The notes below the pieces were generated by a model. That model worked only from the letters and a program-made list of their open reading frames with translations. It did not search any database and was not told where the DNA came from. Source: Scolanthus callimorphus (lineage: Eukaryota > Cnidaria > Anthozoa > Actiniaria > Edwardsiidae). Taken from it: a stretch of DNA of 64,000 nucleotides. Below are positions 11,281-22,334 of this stretch, piece after piece. The stretch lies in the NCBI GenBank assembly GCA_033964015.1, contig JAWWUD010000217.1, positions 1 to 64,000 on the forward strand, given 5' to 3'. Both the position numbers and the translations under genes were made by a program. The stretch's first letter is position 1. Every line of letters begins with the position of its first letter.

Positions 11281-11782
11281 ATGTCTACCACGCATCGGTT
11301 TAAGTGGACTGCTCAAATGGTCGAGGATTTACTAAAGGCCTTGAAAATATACCAGACTGCAATGGTGGAGCACACGACTCTGAAGCTCAACAGTTACAAG
11401 ACAAAACAGTATTGGTACGAAGCCGTCAGACGTGCACTAGCAAAGAAGTACGTAGACAATGACAAACCGTTCGGTCCCGAAACCCTCTCCGTTTTGCCCG
11501 ACGAGTTAGAAGACGAGGAAAGAGAACAAAGGCTGTTAAAAATAGAAGAGGAGAGAGAGCAAATAATGAAGGGGTATTCCCGAGTGCAAGAGAAAGCCAA
11601 AGAAATGCGGCAGACGTTTAGTCACGCTACAAGTACGGGTCCTAGAAAGGAGTCAGAGGCGAAAATTATTATGGAATTTCAGGACCTGCTTATTCAGATC
11701 TGGGGAAGTCAGGAAGACTTGTCATCTAGTCTACAGCTCCAAGAGGGCCCTGTTCAAGATATGCTTGATACTTCTAGTCCAG
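11281..11782 (+). CDS. Myb/SANT-like protein, exon 1
   Basis: First coding exon of a three-exon gene of about 316 codons. Residues 6-60 look like a Myb/SANT-like (MADF-like) DNA-binding domain with spaced tryptophans W9 and W45 (FKWTAQMVEDLLKALKIY, then KQYWYEAVRRALAKKY). Such domains occur in Harbinger-type transposon accessory proteins and in host proteins derived from them. Residues 75-118 are charged and probably a coiled coil (DEEREQRLLKIEEEREQ). The exon ends at TCTAGTCCAG before GTATCT, in phase 1. The domain implies a nuclear DNA-binding role, but the target is unknown. Intron 1 (6.0 kb) is nearly filled by an antisense LINE. Without splicing the frame would run on to 11871, but that tail has no conserved features. 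Confidence 0.75.
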
Positions 11783-11879
11783 GTATCTGCTCAAATGGTT
11801 TCTCAAGGGCGCCCTCCTTTAGCTGGCTGCTTTTTGTTCTTCAAGTGCCTTTTGCAGGAAATTTTCTTTAGGTATAAAT

Positions 11880-12035
11880 CCCTTTTGGCTCCCTTATGTC
11901 GACTATATATACGGGCATGCTCCGCCTGAAAGGGGTAGGGTTTTGAGGCTCAAATTATATAAAAGGGTAGTGATTTTGCGAATTTCACCATATAAAAGGG
12001 TAGCGATTTTGCGAATTTCACTATATAGAAGGGTT
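11880..12035. repeat. Short tandem repeat in intron 1
   Basis: About three units of a 38-bp motif containing ATATAAAAGGGTAGNGATTT and TGCGAATTTCAC, between exon 1 and the LINE 3' end. Confidence 0.75.
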
Positions 12036-12368
12036 AAATATCACTAGATTCTGTTTGAAAAAAGTTATTTTTTTTGTTGCAAACATAGTAAAAGGTTTCA
12101 ATATGGCGCTACGTTTTGGAGCTTTTAGTAACGCGTATTTTTGCATAGAACTATAAGAAAGGGGTGCCTTTGAGTCTTTTGAAGATTGTTATTCTAAAAA
12201 CCCTAAATAAATAGAGGGCGTGGGGATATCTTCGAGTGTTCAAATTTTGACATCTCACTCGCTTAGCATAGCATAGCATATCATAGCATAGATTTATTGG
12301 AACCGTGTAAAAATATTTACATAAGTATAACTCCAATAAATTTAAAAAAAGAAAAATACATTAATATT

Positions 12369-12779
12369 TTATCTAAATTTAATTTTCAATTTCACTTTTA
12401 GTTGACCAAAGTGCGAGGGTCCAAAGGCTTCATCATGATGGGGTGCTTTTACAAAGAAGTCGTTGTCGTTCCGTTTTGGCCTCCTAGACAAATTTTGCAA
12501 TAGTTTTTGGATATTTTCTTTAAATTTTAGAGACATTATTCTGGTAAATGCATCCAAGGGGGCCATTTCGCGTATGTTGATTTTGGTTTCTATTTCTATG
12601 GCATGGAAAAGTTCATTTCGAAGGTTTTTGTAGTTTGGACACTTGAGAATGAAATGCTCTTCGTCTTCAACATCATTTTTGCAAAGAGGACATATTCTTT
12701 CTTCTAATTCTTTATATGGCCTACTATGTCTCCCGGTTTCGATCATTAGGTCATGGTTGCTTAATCTTAGTTTTGTCAT
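12369..12779 (-). pseudogene. LINE ORF2 C-terminal segment with CCHC motif
   Basis: It continues ORF2 after a frame break at about 12778. It carries RLSNHDLMIETGRH and the motif C30-x2-C33-x8-H42-x4-C47 (ICPLCKND to HFILKCPNY), typical of the C-terminus of LINE ORF2 proteins and thought to bind nucleic acid. The stop is followed by the element 3' UTR. Confidence 0.85.
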
Positions 12780-14571
12780 GCATATTCTAACGTTAGCTTG
12801 AATTTTCTAAGGGTTCTTAATTTGTTTCTTTGTCTAGGGTCTTTTCTTTTATCATCGTGTATATTACTGATCCATGATTGCTGTTCTATGTCTTGCATTC
12901 GTTGTCTCATAAAATAAAGAATGGTAGTTGATGGTTTTGGAATCAGCCATATTTCGCCCAGTCCTAAACGATTTAAAATGCTATGTAATTTGCATGGCCA
13001 ATATTCTTTATTTTCTTCATGTCGTGTTATGTCGTTTAAGACCTTTCGCGCTAACTTATTGTCTTCGTCACTACTCAGTTTTTGCCAGTATTTGATAGCT
13101 CTGCATTTTGCCTGGACACGGAGTGGGAATCTCCCTACTTCAGATCGGCATGCACTTGAGCTGCAGTATTTATTAACCCCCAGTAACCATCTGATAAATT
13201 TTGTGTGCACAATTTCGATGGGGTCCCTTTCTAATTTCTCCTGACAATCTACCCCCCAGACTTCACTACCGTATAACAAGATAGGGGCAATTAAGGCGTC
13301 AAAAAGTTTCATGGTTACCCGTACATCGTCTCGGAAATGCTCGCCCATTTCTTTTCTTAATTTATATAATGCTTTGAGCGCCACTTTTTTTATTTCTTGC
13401 TTGGCTAGTTTGAAGTTCCCTATAGTGCTCAGGTGTAAGCCCAAATATTTGTATGATTTAGTGTTGCTTACTCTTTGTCCTTTATAGTAGAAAAAGTAAT
13501 TATTCAAAATTCTTCCGTTATTATTGAAAATCATCGCTTTAGTTTTTTCTAGATTCACTGATAGTTCCCGGGCATCACAAAATTCACCCAGACAGTCAAG
13601 GTATTTTTGTAACCCCCTGGCAGATTTTGATATAAGGACTAAGTCATCTGCATATAAAAGTGCACTAAATGGTTCGTCATTCAATTCTATATCCTTTTTG
13701 TTACATGTGTTTAATTTTCCTGGTAAACTGCTCAGATAAAAACTAAAACAGAGTCGGTGAAATCATGCACCCCTGTTTGACGCCGACGTGGCATTTGAAA
13801 GCAGGCGTCAGTGTATTGTCTATTTTGATAGATGATTTGTCCTCAGAATACATAGATTGAAGGACGTCGAGAAAACGCCCTGTTATGCCAGCGAGCTTCA
13901 AATTCTCGAATAGCAAAACAGGCGAATAATAAGTTGTTTTTTCGGTTTGGTTTTGATTTGACATACTTATCGATCAGGCATTTCAGGATGAAAATACTGT
14001 CTTGGGTCCCGTGTTTTTTTCTGAAGCCACCCTGTTCTGGTCTAATGATGCCTGAATTCACTAGGTATTCGCTCAGCCTGTTGTTCAATATTGACGTGAA
14101 TACCTTGCCCATAGAAGATAGCAATGTGATTCCCCTATAATTTTCTGGTTTCGCGGGGTCGTCTTTTTTGAAAATACGTACGATTAATCCGTAGCTCCAG
14201 ATGGATGGGTAGACACCAATAGATAGGATTTTGTTGAAAAGTACACCTAGATACGTCTTTAAGATATCTTTGCAGTTTTTGAGAAATTCATTCAAAATGT
14301 TGTCTACACCAGGTGCTTTTCCTGCTTTTAAATTTTCTATCGCTTTAGTGATCTCTGATTCCAAAATTTCATAATCTAAAGGCCCTTGTTCGTCACTTTT
14401 TGCAAAGGAACTGTCGCCATCTGGTCCTGAGTTAAGTCGTGAAAAATATTGGTGAAATTTGCCTGCTTCTTCGCTTTTAATCTGCCCCCTTTTCTTTGTG
14501 TTGCCAATGTTAAACAACTTTTGAATTTGCTTCCAAGTATTTTTGGAGTTGGATAAATCAATATTATTCAA
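12776..14571 (-). pseudogene. LINE ORF2 reverse transcriptase domain
   Basis: Reverse transcriptase split over three frames. The N-terminal part (14571 to about 13900) has AIENLKAGKAPGVDNILNEF, NYRGITLLSSMGKVF and RPEQGGFRKKHGTQDS. The middle part (13964-13743) has the KCHVGVKQGCMISPTLF block. The palm (from 13684) has the catalytic YADD at about 13654-13643, then SVNLEKTKAMIFN and YKYLGLHLS. Frame breaks lie near 13900 and 13720. The catalytic residues are intact but the ORF is not. Together with the endonuclease it would have driven target-primed reverse transcription. Confidence 0.9.
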
Positions 14572-15836
14572 TATGTTACTACGATAATTGCGTTTTTTTT
14601 GCCTGCATGATTTCCTGAAGCATCTTTTCTTTCATGTAACTGAGATCTTAGGAGCTCTTCCTTTGGGTTATTACATATCTGTTTGCCAAGGAATCTTAAT
14701 TCTTCCTTTTCCTGGCGGCATTGCTCATCGAACCATGGTTTATATTCCGAATTATCACCTTGCTTATTGTTCTTGCTATAGCGTAAACCTGCTTTTTTTA
14801 CACACATCTGATAATACGGCTGTGAAATTTTCCGCCATTTTTTCTATGTTGCTATTGTTCAGTGCCGCGCTCAATTTGTTTCGTGTTTCAAGAGAGTTTA
14901 ATTGTTCCCTAAGTTCCGTCTTTGCGTTTTCATTCCAAAGCATGCGCTTGAATTCAGTCAATTCAATGTCGTCGACATCTATTGTGTTTTTAAAGGCCTT
15001 TTTTAAATTCAAGGCATAGGACAATGAGCAGTGATCAGAGATATGTGGTTCCAGATGGTTGACCATAAAGTAATTGATCTCGTTGACAAGAGTGTTGGAG
15101 ACGATTGCATAGTCAACAACACTGCTGCCGTTATACCGAAAACATGTTTTTCCCCTTCCAGGTCGCCTACAACTCTGCCATTTAGCACCCTCAAGTTTAA
15201 GGATGTACAGGCCTCAATCAGAATGCGCCCCCTATTGTCTATTGAATTAGCGTCCTGTGAATTTCTTCGATTTTGTATATCAATTTCATAATCGTCGGGG
15301 AGGCCGAGTAGCTCGTTACCCTCGTCGTCTAACGCGTACTCTTGTAATTCCCCTGTTCTCGCGTTTAAGTCACCCTGTATCATGACGTCACCTTTTACTG
15401 AAAAAGTCAAAATTTCGCCCTCTAGTTCATCTAATAATTCCTGCTCATTGGGAATCCTACTGTTACTTCGGCTAAGATATATACTGTGCCTAGGAATATG
15501 TCCTTTGAGACATTAAAAATTTTTTATGAAGCTTAAGCCATACTGTGTTTTTGTTTTTGGTACTGATATATGACACTCCCTGGGAAATCGATTTCCTTAT
15601 ATAGATTGCAATGCCCCCAGAATTTCGTTTTCCTGTTCGTTCTCTATGTTTAACAAAATGTTGAAAATGATCTATTTTCAGATCTGAGCTTTGGTCCGCA
15701 TGTGTTCTATAATACCAAAAATATCGTGATTTTTTATTAAATTGATAAATTCAGTGGTATGTAACTTGTTTCCTAAAATTCTACTTTGAAACCATTAATA
15801 TTCCAACACCCAATTCGAAGATTTGAAGTGAAGATA
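14568..15836 (-). pseudogene. LINE ORF2 AP-endonuclease domain and linker
   Basis: Broken exonuclease/endonuclease/phosphatase-type domain that nicks the target DNA. On the minus strand, the 5' part (15830-15420) gives FGIIEH and SGGIAIYIRKS in shifted frames. The part 15410-15009 has VMIQGDLNART (catalytic D and N). The part 15066-14776 holds the terminal block HISDHCSLSY with the catalytic SDH. The linker to the reverse transcriptase (14807-14568) has KPWFDEQCRQEKEEL. At least three frame shifts occur. Confidence 0.85.
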
Positions 15837-15855
15837 TATCTAGCTAATGAGGCAC

Positions 15856-16704
15856 TTATCTTGGACGATGCCTGTTATTGATTAACTTGAAGTATTCAGC
15901 TAAGGCGTTCAGCGCGTCGATTGGTGGAGGTGTATGGCTTTGTCTTACATTCCAGCGCCGACTCTGTTGCTGGTGTGACGGCCTTGCTTGGATTCCCCTC
16001 CTATAAGTTCCGCCTCTTCCTGCTGTTGTGCTCTTGAGACCCGTGTGTATCTTGATATTCGCCACAAGTTTCTTTATTCCAATGTTATTGTTTAGATGCA
16101 CATCATCATAAAACACTTCTGGGTCAAAAATTCCAAACGCATCTGATGTCACCTTCTGATTGTCTATGAACTTTAGATCATAGTGCGTGCAAATTTCATC
16201 GTATAGGCAGTTCACATCATCAATTTTGGTGTTGTCCCCTCTGGGGGCATGCAAAACTCCTGACAACGCGATATTTGCATTTGGCCAGCGTTGTTTGAGA
16301 ATGTTTACACAATTCTCGATGTTGTCAACTATATCGCTTGCCCTTAACCTCTGTACATCATTCGTACCAGTATGTAATATTATCAAGTCGTAGACGTTTG
16401 GGTCCTCCATTTCATTTAAATACTGAACCATATTTTGAGTGCCGCCAGGAACATATTTTTTGTTAACGAAGCGCGTTGGATGACAGAAGCGTCGTTTCTG
16501 TATTCCCTTTATGATTGAGTCCCCCAATATAAGCACCGGTCCGGGGTCCGGGCACTGTGGATTCTTCATCCTGCCTTCTGTTCTCTTCACTGACATATCT
16601 GTGAGCCGGACGTGTTTGGTTAGATGCGGCTGTAAATTCCGGAAATTGTTGCTGTTGCCTTTCGTGTGGTCTGTCTGGAGTTTGGGATCGAGAAGTTGTA
16701 GCAT
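15856..16704 (-). pseudogene. LINE ORF1 SGNH/GDSL esterase domain
   Basis: Open frame of 282 codons with all key SGNH-hydrolase blocks: GDS at residues 61-63 (VLILGDSIIKG, nucleophile Ser), a block II glycine in VPGGTQN, GTND at 113-116, and the catalytic D201/H203 pair in YDDVHLN. The family hydrolyses esters. In CR1/L2 ORF1 proteins its role in transposition is unclear. The C-terminus (residues 225-282) is basic and Gln/Arg-rich, as for nucleic-acid binding. It overlaps the upstream ORF1 frame (16463 on) in another frame, so a frame break separates coiled coil and esterase. Confidence 0.85.
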
Positions 16705-17604
16705 TCGCTCGATTTTCTTGTTGCACTGGATGATTTACGGTAAATGTGCTATTAACAGTGGGACCGTCGTTTGGTGAAGTTTGCACCACCTCTGCGAATG
16801 ATCGTGATGCTGCTGCAGCTTCTACCGGCGTGTGAGCTTCACTATGGAGGAAGTCTTCGTTCGTTGAGTGCAAACTCAGCTGCATTAGTAAGGAATCTTC
16901 AGATTGTTTCACTAGCTTCTTGAGGTCGTTTAGCTGCTGCAAGATTTCTTTTATTGTCTCGCCAGTTCCCAGTGCTTTTTCCTTTAGAGGTTTCAGTTCA
17001 TTTGATAACTTCGAGCTTAGCGTCGTGACCTGTTTCGCTATGTTTTTTACGCTTGCCCGATTTCCGTTTTTATCTCATCAATGCTGGTTTCGAGCTGTCG
17101 TTTAACGTCCGCAAGATTATTTTTAATCTGTTGCTTGTAATCCGCTCCGTCCATGTAACTTTCATTCAGTTCTATGGTATTTTTGGTAACCATTCTCTCA
17201 ATTTTGTCATTGAACTCCCTTTGCCTTCCGACAAATTCCTCAAGTTCTTCTAGTCGTTTATCTACACTTTCTTGCGCTCGAGCCTTTTCACTCTCCGGTG
17301 GTATTATACTTTCTTCTCCAGTAGTCTCCTTTTCTCCTTCTAATTCTGCGGTGATCAGACTCCTTAATTGGTTGATATAATGGTCCTTCTCTTGTCCTTG
17401 TACTTGAAGCGTTTTTGTGCCGCCATAGAAGTTGACCGTTACGGATTTGAATTTAAGTACAACCGTGTTTCCATTTGTATTTGTGCTCAATAGTTTCCCT
17501 TCATCGTCATTTTCAAACTGAGCTATCCAAAATGCCTTTAGGCTTTCTATATTGTCGCTCCATTTAAACTGATTTTTCGAATTTAAGCTAAGAAACTCCG
17601 CCAT
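16463..17604 (-). pseudogene. LINE ORF1 N-terminal and coiled-coil part
   Basis: Best start is the Met at 17604 (MAEFLSLN), not the first in-frame Met at 17721. The first ~75 residues include FKWSDNIESLKAFWIAQFEN and VNFYGGTKTLQVQGQ, a small domain common in cnidarian-type LINE ORF1. A long charged helix follows (ESVDKRLEELEEFVGRQREF to TSIDEIKTEIGQA), probably a trimerising coiled coil. A stop at 17047 interrupts the frame. It resumes with KALGTGETIKEILQQLNDLK and a Ser/Thr/Gln-rich linker to the esterase. Confidence 0.75.
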
Positions 17605-17813
17605 CACCACTTCATTCTGAACACCCTTTCTGAAAGGAAGTGCCTCTGTGTGGTAGTGAAAACATGGGACGAAAATGCTCAAATTTTCTCCAGCAAAAAT
17701 AAAGTCGCTCGCCGCGCTCAAATATCAAATTTGAACACGAGAAGATAAATTTCATATCTCCAAGCGTCCATGTATTATTCTGTTATATAGTTTATATAAC
17801 TGTTTTCTTTCAG

Positions 17814-17984
17814 AAGGCTCGACGGGCGAAAGCTCATACACAAGCCAAAAGAGGGCAAATTCTCCAACCAGCAAGGAAATTAATCAGAAAAACGTGGTAG
17901 AGTGCCAGCTTTCTTTATTAACAGACCAGCCCGCTTCTTCTGGACCTCAGCTTGATACTTCCGAAGCCCCTTCGTCTAGCCGAG
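17814..17984 (+). CDS. Myb/SANT-like protein, exon 2
   Basis: A pyrimidine-rich acceptor (TGTTTTCTTTCAG) precedes 17814 and a GTAAAA donor follows 17984. The length is 171 nt, entered and left in phase 1, in frame with exons 1 and 3. It encodes a Ser/Thr/Gln-rich low-complexity linker (GSTGESSYTSQKRANSPTSK and SSGPQLDTSEAPSSS) with no recognisable domain. The LINE 5' end is about 80 bp upstream of the acceptor. Confidence 0.7.
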
Positions 17985-18274
17985 GTAAAAAGCTGCTTCA
18001 AAAGCAAAATTGATAAAATTAATATGATATTAATTGATAAATTAATATGCAAGAGAAAAGGTTTCAAAACACCCCCTTCAGTATTGCAAGCACCAGATGT
18101 GGCAATGCCACATTGTGAAACTGAAGTTTCTCACTAAAAAGAAATGGAAAGTAGATTTCGTAATCTTCAAATTCTTGGCTTAGAAAAATATTTGATGCGG
18201 GTTTCCTGTACAAACACGCGTGTGCCACAATATTCCTCCTCGGCGTGGGCGTAATGTTTTCTCATTTCAGATAT

Positions 18275-18425
18275 TGTGTCGTTCATGTGAATAACCTTTC
18301 TTTGTTTGGGATGCTTCCATATACATATATCCTTCGGTGCGTAGCAGAAAAACAAAGAAATAATACTCATGGGAATGCGCCACGTGATCTGAAATGGGAA
18401 AACATTACGCCCAAGCCAAGGAGTT
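18275..18425. repeat. Dispersed repeat shared with 8.7-9.2 kb
   Basis: CCTTTCTTTGTTTGGGATGC with the CGGTGCGTAGCAGAAA and CACGTGATCTGAAATGGGA blocks also occur at 8704-8730 and 9130-9195, where the hAT fragment and another repeat split them. It lies in intron 2 of the Myb/SANT gene. Confidence 0.7.
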
Positions 18426-18429
18426 CTAT

Positions 18430-19335
18430 TGGCTGGAATTTTGGCGGGAACCATTCGGCAACCAGAAACGTTTCTCGCACAGACATATCGGGAATTATTA
18501 TTCATTCAACATATTTTCCCGCTTCTGATTTGTCGAGCGCCACCGGCGAATTCTTGATGTTTTTAAAGGCGAGCGACTTATTCCATCGATGACGTCAAAG
18601 ATTGGATAAGTTGAACAATTATTGCACGCGTGACGTCACGCACTTGTAGGCAGGCTGGCAGACTGCCTGCTCTCTCAAAGACGGAAAGCGGGGAAATTAA
18701 ATTGAATGAAAAATAAAGCAATTAAAAGTTTTAATGAATAATAAAATAATTAATGAATTCAGCTTTCGTAGGAAAGCTACCAAAATAAAATAAAACGAGT
18801 CTGAAACTGAATCAATTATTTTGTCTGACATTATCCCAATATAGCGGGAAAATGGCGAGAAACGTAAGGCGCCGCAAATTACCAAATTCGAAGCACAGCA
18901 AACTATTAAAATCTTAGGTCTGTTTCAGACGTCGATCATTCGGCTTTTATCATCACTTTTATCCATTTTGTCCATTGTACAACCAAACGGAAAAGAAACC
19001 ACCGAAAATGATTCTCTATAAACCATAAGCTGATGTGATGTGTTATCTGCATTTACTTGTTGCACTCGACAAAGTTTCTCTCAAATAGTATAGTCAGTAG
19101 AGGGGGTTCCCGAGCACCCCCTGCAACTATTATCGAAATACATTTTTACAATCCTTTTATGTCTAGCAATTGGTATAGGATGTTAACAGCTCGAAAAAAA
19201 TGTCCCACTATGGCCATTTTGCCACATTTCTGTGATTAATGAGATTCTTTTGTCATGCAATGAGGCAATGAAAAAGAAGAAGGCAGATCTATGCAAATTA
19301 AGAACACGAATCGAAACCCTCTTCACGCTAAGATT
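18430..19335. other. Intron 2 sequence without recognised features
   Basis: AT-rich intronic DNA. No conserved ORF and no clear repeat structure apart from short CG-rich islands near 18600-18660. I see nothing functional to call. Confidence 0.4.
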
Positions 19336-19340
19336 TGTCT

Positions 19341-19917
19341 CAGGGGAGGTAAAACGGGCAACAAAAACGCTCAACTTGTCTCGCAACATTGTTGCAAAAC
19401 GAGTTGAAGAGTGACGCTGTGCGTTTTACCACCCGACCAAACAACTTGTCTTGCAACAAATCGGCATGTTGCAAGTTTCATAAATACCGAGGCCTGATTG
19501 GTCAATGCCACAAGTTGTGACGTAATCCGATTCAAACAGACTTGTCAGATCGTATTATGGGGAGGTAAAACGAGCAACAAAAACGCTCGCAACTTGTCTC
19601 GCCACATAGTTGCAAAACCAGTTGAAGAGCGTAGGCCACCTGACCAAACAACTTGTCTCGCAACAAATCACAAATTTGTTTCGAACCAAATTCCCTCCCG
19701 GTGGTAAAACGAGCAACAACAAGAAGTTTTGTTGCAAAACGTAGGACGGAACTTTACTTTCTGCAACACTATTTTTTAGCTTGCAACATGCCGATTTGTT
19801 GCAAGACAAAGTGTTTGGTCGGGTGGTAAAACGCGCAGCATCACTCTTCAACTTGTTTTGCAACAATGTTGCGAGACAAGTTGAGCATTTCTGTTGCCCG
19901 TTTTACCTCCCCTTTAC
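19341..19917. mobile_element. TIR element with 120-bp arms in intron 2
   Basis: GGGGAGGTAAAACGGGCAAC at 19344 faces its complement ending at 19914. The arms continue for about 120 bp with AACTTGTCTCGCAACATTGT, GTTTTACCACCCGACCAAA and TTGCAACAAATCGGCATGTT mirrored. A second, partial copy of the left arm starts at 19560, so one copy is nested in or beside another. Many CAACTTGT/TTGCAAC subrepeats. Non-coding. Confidence 0.8.
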
Positions 19918-20182
19918 TACTTGTCTGCGTGTCTACCCGCTCGCGCCTTTTCGAGGTGTCACAATTTGCATGTCCATACATACAGGTGACTTTTGAATCT
20001 CATTCCATCCCAAGCAAAAAAGTATTGATGTACACATCAAAGTCCTCCCCTAGCCTCCCCCCACGAGAGACCGAGAGGGGTTCCTGCTGAGCCGTGCTCG
20101 CCCGAGGAACATCCGCTGGGGTGAGGGGAGAACCTGACACGTTAGGATGGCAATGAATCTATTTTACTACTTATTTTTCCAG

Positions 20183-20460
20183 ATTATTTGAGACAAACCT
20201 CACAAATTCGAAAGAGGCCAAGCAATTACGATATCAGTTCAACTGGTAAGGAACGAAAGTATACACCCCACGAAAAAGACACCCAAGATAGACTTCGTGA
20301 TAGCGAGACAGATGAAGAACCGGCCTGGAGTTTGAAGTCTCTTTCGCCGCTACAACAAGATCAGCAAATTTTTAACGGGACAAAAGAAGACGAGACTAGG
20401 AAAGAGCTGAGAGAGTCTTTGATGCGGATCAATGAATATTTGCCCAAACCATGCAGTTAG
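20183..20460 (+). CDS. Myb/SANT-like protein, exon 3 (terminal)
   Basis: The acceptor TTATTTTTCCAG precedes 20183. The frame joins exon 2 in phase 1 and runs DYLRQTSQIRKRPSNYDISS to RKELRESLMRINEYLPKPCS, then TAG at 20458-20460. Three joined exons give 951 nt. The tail is basic and then Glu/Asp/Lys-rich. The reading frame at 20451 (one base off) stays open for a further 56 codons (MQLVSASMMDMANVMKQSME onward) to TAG 20619-20621 and looks like the natural C-terminus. A 1-nt error or mutation near CCCAAACC is suspected. Confidence 0.72.
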
Positions 20461-20621
20461 TTAGCGCGTCAATGATGGATATGGCTAATGTCATGAAGCA
20501 ATCTATGGAACTAATGACAAGTGTATTGTTACCACGGCAACCTGCAGATGGTAGCGAGAGCGTTATGCGGGAAATGCAGCAACCGATTGAGAGGGAAGCC
20601 CCTGCCGCTCACGTGATGTAG
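20451..20621 (+). other. Probable true C-terminus of the Myb/SANT-like protein, out of frame
   Basis: Fifty-six codons directly continuing exon 3 in the +1 frame. They are rich in Met, Gln and Ser (VMKQSMELMTSVLLPRQP), like the C-termini of Myb/SANT-like proteins that end in a small helix. The poly(A) signal lies 24 bp after its stop, which suits this stop better than the one at 20460. Confidence 0.5.
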
Positions 20622-20644
20622 ATGACGAACATTTACACGTTACC

Positions 20645-20650
20645 AATAAA
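20645..20650 (+). terminator. AATAAA poly(A) signal of the Myb/SANT gene
   Basis: A canonical AATAAA just after the coding end, followed by a GT-containing stretch. It is the first such hexamer downstream of exon 3. Confidence 0.6.
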
Positions 20651-20814
20651 GTGCGTTCTGAAAACTCTCACTTTCGCTTTCCAGCCTGGCTTCTGTGAAC
20701 GTTTCAAGGCATGGGCAAAGAATGGTTTATTTGTTTAACAGGTTATGTAGCGTAGATGGTGAATAATGTATAAGACTGTGCCTAACAAGTAAGACTCCTT
20801 GAACCCATTTCGCC

Positions 20815-21170
20815 GTCAGGGCTGAGGGTTGTCCAATACACTGACAAATTTGTGCAAGGCATTGTCTAAAACAATGGAGTGCAATGGAGTGTATTATAGA
20901 ACGAGGCAATACAATGGAGGAGAACAATACCATGCATAAATTTGTCAGAGTATTGGACTAGTATGTCAGGGCTGAAACTTGCGACCACGTGCCCCCTAGG
21001 CGACTAACAATTTGTATCTAGGCGTCAGCTGGCGACCAACCTTTTGCTAGTGTTTCAAGCATGGAGATCACCTGGCGACCACAAGTTAAGCTCAGGCGAC
21101 CAGATTTTCCGCACTCCGCCGCCAGCTGTCGCATTAGGGAAAAAAGTTATTTTCCAGCCCTACCTTAATT
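20815..21170. repeat. Two adjacent fold-backs
   Basis: TGTCCAATACACTGACAAAT (20834 on) faces ATTTGTCAGAGTATTGGAC (to 20959). Next to it CAGGGCTGAAA (20967 on) faces TTTTCCAGCCCT (to 21163), with hAT-like CAGGG ends and GGCGACCA subrepeats between. No TSD could be fixed. Confidence 0.55.
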
Positions 21171-21757
21171 AAAATACTAACACATGAAATTAAAACTGCT
21201 AAATATCAATGCGTCCTTGAATCAGCTTGTGATGTGATGTGAGGCCTACCTGGGTATAATATCCGCCAGTTTAGCACAAAGATTCCTTCCAGACATGACC
21301 GCTTTATCAGCATGAACTATCGAGCTCAGAGCATCTACCGACTTTCCATTGATCAAAATGTCCATCTTAGACAAAAAAAGATAAATAAAGTCAATTGGCC
21401 AATTAATTTTGGAGTGAAAATGTCACGTTTTCTTTTTGAAATGCAATGGTAGCTAGGAGCAGTCTTCCGACTCTCATTTCAAAATGGCGGATCAAAAGCT
21501 GAGGCGCTTCAATTCGCGCGTATCCCTTTCCATTATTGTCGTGTATTTATGAACATTTTGTAGCTCATGGAGTAAACCAAAGTTTATATAAGAACACCTG
21601 TATTAAATAGACCTCTTTACCTCTGTATGCAAATTGCCCATTTCAAATCATGCGATGTTTCCATCTTTTGAAATGGTTCCATATCAACGTGAAAATGCCG
21701 AAAAAAAATACGAGACACAAGATTTTTCTTCATGTAACATCGCGTGCAGGCCCGCAG

Positions 21758-21759
<2 letters not shown>

Positions 21760-21790
<31 letters not shown>
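21760..21790 (+). repeat. Poly(G) run of 31
   Basis: An uninterrupted G run between CCCGCAGCC and TGCGCAAGCC. The following 200 bp (AAAAAATTCCTGGCTACGGGCCTG at the end) belong to a repeat ending near 22000. The run length is likely uncertain in any assembly. Confidence 0.85.
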
Positions 21791-21791
<1 letters not shown>

Positions 21792-22207
21792 GCGCAAGCC
21801 CCCACGCGACAAAAAGGTCCACATTTAAGGGCACGGTTCTAAGAGATTAGGACAATTGTACACAGCAAATAAAGCGCTTATACTTGCTTTTTCTACCGAA
21901 TTTTGACTAGCGCTTTCTTGATAAAAAAGTAAATTCATACAACGTTGGTCTGCTTTTTCTAGATTAGCACCCTCCCACAAAAAATTCCTGGCTACGGGCC
22001 TGGCGTGGTTTGTAATAGCAGCTTAGGTTACGTAAGTAAAGATGACAATGAGCTTTGGTCGGTTCCTGAAAGGTGTTACAACTGTATTCAAGGGATGTAT
22101 CTACTAATTAGGGCATATGCACCCTGTCCACAATGCATTGCATTGCTTTGTTTACATTCTGACTTGGTTGTTCGGTACAATGTGACAGGCTGACAAAATA
22201 ATACCTG

Positions 22208-22334
22208 GTCCTAGGGTGAAGTTTCCGTGTTTTCGAGCCAAGTTCAGTCGTATTTGGTTATTTCAGTGGTTGTTCGTTTTGCCTCAGTGATTCTAGTCTT
22301 GCTCTGTTTCTTTCTGAAACTTCACCCTGGGGAC
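22208..22334. repeat. 127-bp hairpin element
   Basis: CCTAGGGTGAAGTTTC at the left faces GAAACTTCACCCTGGGG at the right. Small non-coding fold-back. Confidence 0.6.

Larger units (their letters stand above)
12255..17735 (-). mobile_element. Degenerate CR1/L2-like LINE, near full length
   Basis: A 5.4-kb non-LTR retrotransposon on the minus strand, antisense within intron 1 of the Myb/SANT gene. From its 5' end it carries ORF1 (coiled coil), an SGNH esterase, an AP-type endonuclease, reverse transcriptase and a C-terminal CCHC motif. The 3' end (12255-12300) is a short CTATG-like tandem tail instead of poly(A), as in CR1/L2-type elements. Several frame breaks make this copy inactive. The flanks are themselves an inverted repeat (about 12216-12250 against 17715-17762, sharing GTGTTCAAA), so it probably inserted into an older fold-back. 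An ORF1 esterase is known in CR1/L2-type LINEs. The exact clade is not settled. Confidence 0.9.

Noticed and set aside
14588..15291. Plus-strand open frames over 12.9-17.4 kb
   Set aside because: They are shadows of the LINE proteins, which read on the minus strand.
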